A DNA stretch of 64,000 bases from Narthecium ossifragum (Eukaryota > Streptophyta > Magnoliopsida > Dioscoreales > Nartheciaceae). Both the position numbers and the translations under genes were made by a program. The DNA lies in assembly GCA_963920575.1 (NCBI GenBank), contig OY986964.1:12336663-12400662 (forward strand), read 5' to 3'. The notes under the pieces were generated by a model that made no database searches, was not told where the DNA came from, and worked only from the letters and a program-made list of their open reading frames with translations. Below are positions 35,160 through 45,400 of the stretch, one piece after another; the first letter of the stretch is position 1; the number at the start of each line of letters is the position of its first letter.

Positions 35160-35290
35160 GGATAATAACGGGATATATCAAAAAACGTACACGGTGCACT
35201 TAACATTCGACAGTGCTTTAAAAGTCGCGTCCTGTGCACTTAGAAAAACAGGTGCACTTAGTGAAACCGGTTGTGCATATAACACGACCC
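35160..35290 (-). repeat. Right terminal region of the large MULE
   Basis: Read inward from 35290: GGGTCGTGTTATATGCAC, three further AAGTGCAC words, then TTTTTTGATATATCCCGTTA. Longer than the left counterpart because of additional GTGCAC units. Confidence 0.65.
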
Positions 35291-35299
35291 CTGATATTA
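35291..35299. repeat. Right target site duplication CTGATATTA
   Basis: Nine bases directly after the right terminus. Its last five bases (TATTA) equal 18643-18647, directly before the left terminus. The first four left bases are in the N run. Confidence 0.65.
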
Positions 35300-35592
35300 A
35301 TTGTTAGAAGATAAAAATAAGGGCTTTTTATATATTTATCCTTCAAAAGTTTCTAAATATCATAATTACCCCTATATTTTTCAGCTTACTAAAATACCCT
35401 TGAAATTTTGAAAAATCCGTAAACCTACCCCTCGGGTTGCTTGCTGGTGAATCGTCATGGAATATTCTTAACGCCGTTAATGGCAGCAGCTAAAAAGATG
35501 TTATTACCCCTGTTAATATACCCCTTGCAATCACCCTCTCCGCCGTCGACCTCTACCTGCGCCCATGGCAGTCACCCTCTCCAGCGTCGGGT

Positions 35593-35835
35593 GACTGCAT
35601 CGAGCTGTTAGAGGAGACGATCAGTGATCTCAACAACGCGATGACCGACCTCTCCAATGATGCTTCGTCGAGACTCGACGACATCCAGACGGTGCTCAGT
35701 GCCGCCATGACCAACTAGTACACTTGCCTCGACGGCTTCACGCAGGCCAATACCAATGACTCGGTGCGGCCGGTCATTGCTCACCGACTCCGTCACATCT
35801 CTCATCCCGTAAGCAACTCTCTCACCATGTCCAAT
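35593..35835 (+). pseudogene. Captured pectin methylesterase inhibitor (PMEI) fragment
   Basis: The frame reads DCIELLEETISDLNNAMTDL, then DDIQTVLSAAMTN, a TAG at 35716-35718 where Gln or Asp is usual, then YTCLDGFTQAN and later HISHPVSNSLTMSN. These are the conserved C-terminal half motifs of the PMEI domain found at the N-terminus of plant pectin methylesterases. It lacks the pectinesterase domain and a start. Confidence 0.82.
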
Positions 35836-35949
35836 AGGATAACGAGTAGAGCCAAGCACGGAAGAGAGGTGTTTGAGTACTACGGCGGTGTTGGATTCCC
35901 AGCATGGATATCCACCGGAGATCGTCGTCGGGTGCTCCCTCTCTCGCTC

Positions 35950-36225
35950 CCGTCTCTCTCTCTCTCTTCCAACGTCAGCAAACCAAGGTCGGTCAAAATT
36001 GATTCTCTCTCTCTCTCTTCCTCCTACATCAGCAAATCAAGGAAGGAAAGCAGTCAAAATAGCAAAAGTCGATCAAAATTGATTCTCTCTCTCTTCCTCC
36101 TACGTCATCAAATCAAGGAAGCAGTCAAAATAGCAAAAGCCGGTCAAAGTTGATTCTCTCTCTCCCTCCTATGTCATCAAATCAAGGAAAGCAATCAAAA
36201 TACACAAAAGCCGGTCAAAATTGGG
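35950..36225. repeat. 71-80-bp tandem array in Pack-MULE 1
   Basis: About four units with GGTCAAAATTGATTCTCTCT, TCCTCCTACGTCATCAAATC and AAGGAAAGCAGTCAAAATAG. GATTCTC starts at 36001, 36081 and 36152. Confidence 0.85.
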
Positions 36226-36412
36226 TAATTAAGTAATTTACATGCCCCGGTTAGATGATAACCATGGTTAAGTTAGATGGATAGACGGAGGGGTAGCTTT
36301 ACGCAATTTTCAAATTTTCAAGGGTACATTAGTAAGCTGAGAAAATATAGGGGTAATTATGATATTTAGAAACTTTTGAAGGAGAAATATGTAAAAAGTC
36401 CTAAAAATAATT

Positions 36413-37687
36413 TGGCAAATAACACTTTACTATCTGTAATTTCAGAAATGTTCAGTTTGGACCTTACGTTTTAAAATCATTTAAAATGAAACCTGCATTA
36501 CCAAAACCATTTGATTTACCACCAAAGACCCAATGACGTTTAATCAATAGATGGTAAAACGGCACGTGATTTGCACATGACCACTCCGATAACTAATCAT
36601 GGTCGTCGATCTCCATCTATTGATGTTGAACGGTTAGGATGGGTCCACATCATCCCTGCAATAATATCTGTCTCACTCGTTCTCTGACCTCACGATCCCA
36701 ATGATCCCGAGGAGGTCCCTCGCTGACTCACCTCGCCGCCTCGAGACCTTGCCAAAGATCCCAATGGAGCCGAGCTCCAACGTCGCCACCCTCTCTCTCT
36801 TCCACTCCTCCGTGCTGGGGCTCTAGATCCTTGCACCCCTTGGATGACCTCGGCTTTAAACTCGCCGGAGCGGTAGGGGGTAAAGCCTCATGGATCGAAG
36901 CCGCTCGAACATGACAGATGAGCCAGAGCGTTATATCTTAGGCGGCCCCTCCACATGGTACTCTCATCCTCCTCCTCCTCAGCCGTCCCCCACATCTCCA
37001 CATGGTACTCTCATCTGTCTCCGGTGGACCCGAGCTCCTCCCACACCGTCCCCCGCGTCCTCGCAACGCCTCGGCCTCATCCCGACTCCATCACGACCCC
37101 AACGACCTCCTTCTCATCTCCTTTCCTCTCCTATCCTTCAGCGAGTGCCACAACGACTACTCCCACGATTACCCGGCCTCCGAAGCCGCTTCCCCCACCT
37201 CTGGACCTCATCGCCTCCGCCGGTGCCATCCGTCCCCTCGTTCGCACCCTCAAGACCGGATCCCTCGCCGCCCACGAAAACGCCACATGCGCCCTCCTCC
37301 GCCTCGCCCAGATCGACGACCTGAAGCTCACAATCGGCCGATCTAGTGCCATCCCCCTCCTCGTCAATCTCCTCGAGACCGGAGGCTCCAGAGGGAAGAA
37401 GGACGCCTCCACGGCTACAGTAGAGGGGAGGTTGGCGGCGGTGGATGAGGGCGGGATACCGGTGCTGGTAAAGATGGTGGACGTGGGGACCCATTGTCAA
37501 AATGAGAAAAGTCTAAAATCGGGTTTGAAAAGTCCAAAACTGGTCATGTGACCGGTTTGCCATCGACTTCTCCTAACGGCGTCCAGATAGAGGGTCAAAA
37601 ATATAGGGTTCATTTTGAACAGTTTTAAAACATAGGGTATAAACTGAACATTTTTTAAATTACAGGGTAGTAAAGTGTTATTTGCTC
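36413..37687. mobile_element. Pack-MULE 2 (captured ARM-repeat fragment)
   Basis: 1275 bases with inverted ends of about 85 bases: left TGGCAAATAACACTTTACTA, right (inward) GAGCAAATAACACTTTACTA, both followed by GTAATTT and ATGTTCAGTTT. A perfect 9-bp duplication AAAATAATT lies at 36404-36412 and 37688-37696. The left duplication overlaps the right duplication of Pack-MULE 1 by seven bases, so the two inserted at practically the same site. The interior is GC-rich gene-derived DNA. Confidence 0.9.
37195..37500 (+). pseudogene. Captured ARM-repeat (U-box E3-like) fragment
   Basis: The frame gives ASAGAIRPLVRTLKTGSLAA, HENATCALLRLAQIDDLKLT and IGRSSAIPLLVNLLETGGSR, then GKKDASTA, followed by AAVDEGGIPVLVKMVDVG. 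These are consecutive armadillo repeats as in plant U-box (PUB4-type) ubiquitin ligases. Between DASTA and the VDEGGIPVLV block such proteins have about one and a half further repeats, so an internal part is missing. The upstream Ser/Pro-rich frame has no U-box. It is a captured fragment, not a gene. Confidence 0.8.
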
Positions 37688-37770
37688 AAAATAATTAGAC
37701 TTACATGATGACATCATGGAGTCCTTAAGCAGTAAATGAAACAAGAGTATTAATTTGTGTACATGCTGAC

Positions 37771-38011
37771 GTGGCATGAGCATTACATATGCCCGAATCG
37801 GTAGTGGACTACCGATTCTTTCATGTAGTCTATCACTAGTGGTCTACTGATAGACTATATCAATGAATCGGTAGTTCACTACCGATTGAATTATCGGTAG
37901 TGAGCTACCGATTGGTTGATAGAGTCCATCAGTATCTTACTATCGATGGACTAGAAGGAAGAATCGGTAGTAGACTACTGATTTCGATGACATGTGCATT
38001 ACACATGCCAC
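37771..38011. repeat. Small palindromic module with ATCGGTAGT/ACTACCGAT arms
   Basis: Four short inverted repeats with arms GAATCGGTAGT and ACTACCGATTC or close variants, at 37795-37818, 37865-37888, 37893-37912 and 37961-37984, plus GTCTATCA/TGATAGAC pairs. The module is bordered by GTGGCATG (37771) and its inverse CATGCCAC (38004-38011), like a miniature element. The half-site equals that in the MULE clusters. Confidence 0.75.
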
Positions 38012-38873
38012 ATGTCCATGTAGACAACATTATTCATGAAAGAAATAATCAAACGGGATATAGCGAGCATTCACGTAGGATGATGTCTCCTCTTAGATCT
38101 GATGTTAGTCGATAGGCATAGGCTATAAACAGCAGAGAGAGAAGACCATTTTGATCCTTATGTAATGGTAAGATTCATGACGTCCAGCATGAAGATGACA
38201 CAGTTTTGAGCCTTGGTAAAGAATTATGGTGAAGGGAAAAACAGACACAGATCTGTTAATTTATTGAAGTCGGTATGCAGGACAATTTCGAGCCTTCGTA
38301 CGTAAGGAAAAATGGCGAAGAATGGAAAAGCAGACGTGGGTATGTTAGTCAGTAGTCGATTGAAGCACCAAATAGTTTGAAAAATTGTTTTCCCAAATGC
38401 ACTCACAATATAAGATGTTCGCCATTCTGGAAAGTAGACAGGATGATCCAAGTAACTAGTAAAGAAAACCTCCATTTCTTTTGTTTTTTCAGTTAAGCCA
38501 AATGGCTCAGGGTGAGGCATTCAGAGTTAACATTCTATTTCTCTTCCTTTCTTTGGCAGCCTGCACATCATTAGCATCCATGGAAGACAAAATTTCACAG
38601 CTAAAAACTAGAATCAATCAAAAAATTTCACAGCCTGCTCTCAAACTTTTACAATTGCACGGTGTATGAATCTAAGAATTCTTTTGTATGTAGTAACAAA
38701 TTTCTCTCACTAGTTTTACAAAACACCAGCTGCGGAAGAGGGCAGCATATAATCAGTATGCTGTGAAGTCTTGTGAAACAGTTATTCATAAACGCAGAGA
38801 CCCTCACTCTCTAAGTATACCTCCAACAAAAGGCTACAAGTTCTTGTCACTAAGCCGGAGAGAGAACATTTCT
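38012..38873. other. Intergenic, no gene recognised
   Basis: About 860 bases before the end of the VPS13-like gene. The longest minus-strand frame (38224-38520, 98 codons) has no recognisable domain. Small internal similarities (AAAGCAGAC/AAACAGACAC) are noted. Confidence 0.5.
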
Positions 38874-38879
38874 TTTATT
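38874..38879 (-). terminator. Polyadenylation signal AATAAA of the VPS13-like gene
   Basis: TTTATT on the plus strand, AATAAA on the minus strand, about 300 bases after the stop codon at 39175-39177. A reasonable 3' UTR length; not proven. Confidence 0.4.
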
Positions 38880-39174
38880 TACATCAAATAATTCTTTACA
38901 GCAAAATCTCATGCTTCCATCTGTACACTACCTTTTCCAGAGCCTATCTTGTTCTAATCTTCCTTTTTTTCTCCTTCAATCTGTATATAAGCAACCTGCC
39001 TTTTGATTTCCGTCTTGGGAAATTCAATACAGCATCAACTGAAGAGACAAAGTGTATAAAGATCATATTTACCAACCTAACAGTGACACGAGGGTGCCTG
39101 CGGAAGTGGGCATTCCAAATAGTAGCCAAACCAGAGTAACCACTAGGCGGAAAAATAAACCTTCAATGACACTT

Positions 39175-42100
39175 TCACCTGAGATTATTACGTTGCAAAA
39201 GGCATGCCCCCCACCTTCGCTCCCTTCCATGTTCAATAGTAGACAGCAAAACCTGCAGGACATCCTCCGCCTCTTCCTTGTTCGGAAATTCCATGCTCAT
39301 CTGGGAAAGAGGAGTAGATATGGGAGGGCTCCATGATCTGTTCTTTAAGCCAAACTTTTTATATCTCGATGTTGGACTGCTTCCAACAACATTCAATATC
39401 TCCTCTGCTCTATCTATGTGAACAATACTCTCAAGACTCATCTCAGTTTCTATCAACCATCCAGGATCAACAGCAATGCCCAAGAACTCTGGAGACTGGA
39501 AACCAACCAACTGAGAACAAGAAACATCCAAGATCAAATTTTCACTGACGACGACAAACTTCCCTTCCTGTTTGCGTTCTTTGCACATAATGAATCTCTC
39601 ATCCTTGTGCCTCCCACCATCCACTTGCAGAAGCATTGATACTCCAATAGCTTCTTCCCATGAATAAGGGAAGAGAGGAAGTTCCCTGGATAAAGGCCTT
39701 GGAAACCGTATGCGGTAGCGGTTGGATTGGTGGGGACTACTTCTATTTCTAATGCTCTGTGCAGCTTTTCCCGTAGTTTCAAGTATGCTAGCCATTGGCC
39801 TTGCTACCAGGCCGGCAGTTCCCATGGCAATTCCTGGGGAAATAGAAAAATGAATCAAGAAAATTGGCATGTATAGAATGTGCTCGAAGTGAAGTGTCTG
39901 GTTCAATCACTACCTGAAAAAACTCCAGGAAGCCCATGCTTTTCAACACCTTTAATCGGTGATTGTAGTAGTCCTGTGAGCCCCTGGAAGTGTAAATCAT
40001 CAAAAATTTGTAATCTATATCCATCATCAATTGATTATCTAGAGAGCAGTTTGACACTATGGATAAAAACGTCACAGGAATCTAGCTGACACTGTTAATG
40101 ACGAGTTTTGAAGTGCCCTACCTTGTACCGATCAATAATTATGAACTTTTTACTTGGCATGCTTCACATTTGTTGATACCTGATATTATGCTCTCCATGA
40201 TCTGGAGCTTGATATGAAGAATGCTAATTGCTGCAAACAATCTATTAGTGCAGGCGGATTTGCCGCTATACACGACTATTAGGGGATGCTTGTATACTTA
40301 AGTTAGCATTTCAGATAGGAATGAACCATTATCTCTTCAAGTTCCTGATGAAAAAATAGTAGACAGCGTATTTAGCAACTTCTACTCCTCTCTTGTGTTC
40401 ACATGTGTGGGTACACTAGAGTGCTCCTATTACAGGGATTGTATTGAATTGGTGGGATCAGGATGTGTTGCATCTGTGACCGTATTAAAGAAGATTGGGA
40501 GCACTAATTCCACCAAGGAAAAGGAAGTCATCATCCTTGTAGGTCATGCTTTCCCTTCTCTCCAATTTCTAATTTCCCTGTCATTTGCCCACTTACTTTT
40601 TTCTCGTCAACAAATCCAAATTTTATGCTATTTCAAAGTCAAAAAATTTGCTAACATCTATACAAGCTGTGAATATCAAGCATGCAGATGCTCATAAATT
40701 TATGTAAATATGTTGGATCTAGCATTAAAAATAAATTACCTCTAAAAATTCATTTACTATGCCTTTGCTATGAGGATCTCGAGCATTCTGTTGATCATCC
40801 CTTTCAGCAGCAGCTCGTTCGTCAAACGTAAAAGCTACAATTCCCTTTTTTTTTAAAAATTCAGCTTAGAAACAATAAATTGCTAGTCGCGTAAGTGTAA
40901 CTAAATGGAAAAAAGACATAAGTACCTTATGAGCGGCTTTACTGAACTGTGTAGTAGCACTGCTTATGGCATAAACAGTACTACCCAGAAGGCTTTTCGA
41001 ACCTTGCGCTATGCCAGCAAAGAGACCAGTTGGACTCTGCTAAACCACCAGTGAAGTCATTCAATTTTCAAAACAAGACAAATATCCACATATTAGAAAT
41101 TAGAGAACAGCACAAACAAGGCATACCTGCAGAATTTCTCTGCTGGAAACTGAAAGAAAATCTTTGATGCCAGTTCCCACATTTCTAGCAAAGCCCATAG
41201 GGTTTCCTATAACACCAGCAGAGCCAAGTACCTGCAAAGCAGATAAATCACTCCATTATACCATCAAATTTCCTCTCGACAATTTGGGAACTGCCAAGAA
41301 AGATGTAGGACCTAGAAACTAATTTTCGATCAGAGTAATAGAAATAAATTATCTAAGCCACTATGTCTTGAATATGTTATCATCTTAAATGCTTCTGAAC
41401 TGATCCAATTACAAGAACAGGCCTAACTTGTTTCACCACTTCCATATTTAGACCCAGGACTAGATTAGTCCAACAATTCCGAACAATCACAGCTCCACAA
41501 TCAAGATATTAAATTTACCGAATAAAAAAATATGATCCTTTAAAAGATTGGCTTTGTAACCTATAAAAAACATTTTAGTGTTACAAAGATGGTACAACCA
41601 TACTTGACAAATAAAGCAGCTTTATGAGAGCCTCAAGGGCCAATAGGTTGGTATATTTCCCTCCGAGTGTGATAAATAATGAAGGCATGGTAGAAGAATA
41701 CATATTAGAAAGAAGCAATTAGTAGCAATTAGTAGCAATCAGTCGATTATAAACTTTGGTGATCTTAAAAGCAACAACATCAAAAATCCAAACAACTTGA
41801 AGTTTCTCATAAGTTATAAGCAGACATCTATTCTTAGGAAAAGATCCTAATATAATGCTTGATTGTTTGGAAAAGTTTTGAAGATAAAATGGAGAGATTT
41901 ATATTACACTTGCTCAAAGGTCTATTCGACTAGCTCTGATTGGGAAAACTAGAGTCAAGTGAGAAGAGTTGAAATGTGATTGCGGAGATGAGTTCTATGA
42001 GGAAATAGAATGGTTATAAATTTTACAATCAGGCTAATTTGAATCCTTGGATGAGTTGGCTTTTGACAAATGCTATTCCCAACAAGATAGGTAATATTCA

Positions 42101-42418
42101 AAGCATTCTACATTACTTCAAAGAAGTTCGAAGATGTTGATCAGAAACCGTAAAAGTTCCACCAAATCTAATGCGCTTCACCAGTATGATTATGACTTGC
42201 ATCACCAATAATATTTTAAATGAGGTTTAAATAAAACAAGGAATATGATTATAGAAGTGTGCACTTCTCACCTTGTACAATTCATGAAGCAGTTGCCTGG
42301 TGTAATGCCTAGTAAGAATATCCTGTATCGAATCCCGGCTTGCCATAAGATGCTTCAAATTTAACTGTTTAAAATGTATAGGTACTCCCTCAACATCAAT
42401 GAGGGCCATCAGACCTCT
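39175..42418 (-). other. VPS13: VPS13 C-terminal ATG2_C/PH-like region
   Basis: Exons 42272-42418 through 39175-39833 encode RQLLHELYK, then VLGSAGVIGNPMGFARNVG, SPTGLFAGIAQGSKSLLGST, GIVAFTFDERAAAERDD and GLTGLLQSPIKGVEKHGLPG, then a PH-like end (RELPLFPYSWEEAIGVSMLL, WLIETEMSLESIVHIDRAEE). The stop TGA at 39175-39177 overlaps a possible GT donor, so a further 3' exon is conceivable. Confidence 0.78.
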
Positions 42419-45400
42419 CTGCAAGCAAAGACTAAAATGAGTAGCATGAAGCCACTTCAACTTAAATAAGAGAAATAAGCATAAATCATTATTAACATTC
42501 CACAAAGGCACATAGGCATACCATGACATGGCTAGATCTAAATAATGAGCAATCATGATTCTACAATTTTCTTATCAAGAGATCATTTCAGGAAAAATGA
42601 GTTTGATGAAGGTTTTGTAAACTGGGAATATTCGATTTAGAGGGATATCTTTCCTCAAACAGCAGATTCTATAACTCAACATTACAACAATTCTGCAAAA
42701 TTCAAATCGGGGGAAATGCTCCAAACTCGTTGAATTTTATGCCCAACCAAGTAATATTGGCAATCAATCATTCCCCCTTTTTTCTGGTGGATGCCTAATA
42801 TCGCAGCCTACAACTTTATCTCCATGTCATTGGATAGAGTTCCAACTATCCAGCGTAGAAAGCCATCTATTAAGGCACTCTTAGGTATATATCTAATTGG
42901 TACAAGTAATGTCCCATAATAAATCTGAGGACGAGCTAGTGCTCCATTATTGCAATCAATATCCGGCCAATACTCTGACCAGATAATGTGTGCTACGTAT
43001 ATCAATTTCCTACTCTCCATAACTTTATATCAGTACAACCTTTACTAGCCTAGAAGTTTTAACCTAAACAAATCTTCTGGTGTCATCCAAACTAGCGACA
43101 AGAGCTAACACTCTAATTTTTTATGTTCTTCCAATGATCTTCGTTAACTAGTTTTTTGGTGCTATAAAGACACTGATTTTGACTACAATTGCCATCTATG
43201 CCAAAATCACTAACATGCTGGTTCATTGGTTATATTTTGCATGAACATGAAAGCAAAAAATTATTCAGGTCCAAGTTATACTGCTGATTTGGCAAGAAAG
43301 AAAATAAGAATCAGGAATGCTGCAGCTAGTAAACCTTGACCAGATTCTAACCAGATAAATACCATAATTAGTCCACCACTACATCTGAATAAGCATAATT
43401 ATAAAAGATAAGTACAAGAAAGAATAATAATCCACTTCCTCTTAAGCCCACACAATTCTTTGACAGATTTGCCATTTGAATTTCTAGCAGAAATTTATAG
43501 TTGGCAGGCCCCAGACAGAGGAAGCAGGGAAACAGATTGAAACAAATTCATCAAATTTTGTATTATAGTCATAAGATTTAAGCCCATGCACTTCACAGAA
43601 ATAAGGCTGTACATAAGAGCAACGATGGTCATAACCAGGAAACTAGCACACTTGGTGTGAGCACCAATCAACGGATATGTTTTTGCTGAATAACTTTTTT
43701 AAGGTCCATTCTTTACACATTTTAAGGGTCCATCCTTTACACTACCACAATGGACCCTTAAAATGTGTTTTCCACTAGAAAATATCATAACCAACAATCA
43801 CAAAAGACTACTGTGAACTGTCAGTAAAACTTGTAAAAATGATTCACATTCATATACATAACAAAAATCAGTTCCCTGTCCATTCAGGACACTGCCATAG
43901 CTTATGTTGACCCCTAAATAGACTTTCCAATAGAAAATATGGCAAAGAAAAATGACAAAAGTCTAAACGGCAACCATTAATAATACTAGTATGCATGCTT
44001 CACATGCACTCCCACATGCATGAATCTGGAACCTCCAAAGATAATGAGCAATATATCATTCCAATACAAAGCAACCATTCCGATATATTTACCTGAAATG
44101 TGGTATTACTGATACGGGTAAGAGGTTCAAATTCTGCCCCGACTTCCTTTTGAACCATCCATGGAGAGCTTGAAAAACTGACATGACAAGAACAAAGTTT
44201 AAAGAAAAAATCATGATTTAATAGATGAAAATAGCTGGATATCCGCTGCCACTACAAATTGGCCCCATTTACGAACGTTCTCTCTACTTATTCTATATTA
44301 AATTGTCCAAAAATAGAAACTAAAAATTCTGAAGGACCTGTACCTTATAGACAGATCAATAGGTGCTAATTCAAAAACTTCAACATATATCTTTTTCTGC
44401 CTTCTAGCCAAAAGATAGATCTGTTGCCAAGGAGCTCCTATGGGAACTACTGAAGGTAAGAGTGCACTTGGTCTTGGGCCTTCAATATGTTCTGAAACTC
44501 CTGATAAACTATACTGTTTTCTCTTATAATCCTGATCATTTCGGGAGCAGTCCTTTACAACATAGTCCAGAGTCCTCTGTTCAAATTTTTTCTGCAATAT
44601 TCTTCCGCTCTGCAACCTTGAAGATGCAGTTCTGAAAAAGTCATATATGCCTAGCATAAATTGCTCTTCAAGCTCAATGCAAACGGGGGCCAACCTGTAT
44701 TAGTAAAATGGATAAAAATTAATAAAATCCTTGGCCTTGCCACAAAACAAAAGTAACACATATATTTGCCAAGTTACACACCATAAATTAATATATTTGA
44801 AGGAGACCAATGAAGAATCTGTCTTTCTCCATTTGGTTGCCACTAAGTGAAAGACAGACCCTGATGTACTACAAGCAGCGTGACCCCAATTCTCCTTCTG
44901 GCTCTTCGTGATATCTTCTTTATTCTTTTGAATATTTGTGTGTTTTCTTATCTGTTCGTTGCCAAAGGATAGCATGATAGGATATGGAGTTTCGGATAAC
45001 TGATTATCAATTTGCAGTGACAAAATTTGAAATGAAATATTTTGCTGATCTAAACTCTGCCGTACAGTGATTGTTGTCTCCTTTGCACATGCAAAAAGCA
45101 ATTCCTGCAAGTGACATTCAGTACTAGAAAAGAATGAGTACACATACAAAGGTGATAACTGCTATTATATCAGCAATCTAGCACAATATTCATCAGATCC
45201 AGTTCATAAGAAAAAGAAACCAACTTTACATTAGCACCTGTGGAGAAGAGTTAATCAAGGAAACCCCAATGAAAGGGAAATGCAACATAATCATCTCGTC
45301 AAAGTCAGCATGATAGTCCTGTTTTTGATCAATCTCCTTATTTTTGTTAACTCCAAGGAAATGAGTATCTTTCACGCCATCCACAATATGATAGTTTGAA

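Larger units (their letters stand above)
18648..35290 (+). mobile_element. 16.6-kb Mutator-like element with four genes
   Basis: The left end reads GGGAAATTTTATATGCAC. The right end, read inward on the minus strand, is GGGTCGTGTTATATGCAC, with GGG and TTATATGCAC in the same register. Both ends then carry further GTGCAC words and a T-run leading to a TACCC/TCCC block. The 9 bases after the right end are CTGATATTA; the five visible bases before the left end are TATTA, matching its 3' part. Nine bases is the MULE target duplication length. Inside are a transposase-OTU gene, a PMD gene, a GRF gene (plus strand) and a Ulp1-like gene (minus strand). The terminal match is short, so the border call depends on the combination of ends, flanks and content. 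Confidence 0.78.
35321..36401. mobile_element. Pack-MULE 1 (captured PMEI fragment)
   Basis: 1081 bases with inverted repeats of about 113 bases: left 35321-35433 starting GGGCTTTTTATATATTTATC, right 36288-36401 starting (inward) GGACTTTTTACATATTTCTC, followed by a long nearly identical stretch. The flanks are a perfect 9-bp duplication TAAAAATAA (35312-35320 and 36402-36410). It carries no transposase and holds a host gene fragment and a tandem array, which defines a Pack-MULE. Confidence 0.93.

Noticed and set aside
35764..36153. 129-codon open frame at the end of the PMEI fragment
   Set aside because: It reads out of the PMEI fragment into the tandem CT-rich array in another frame.
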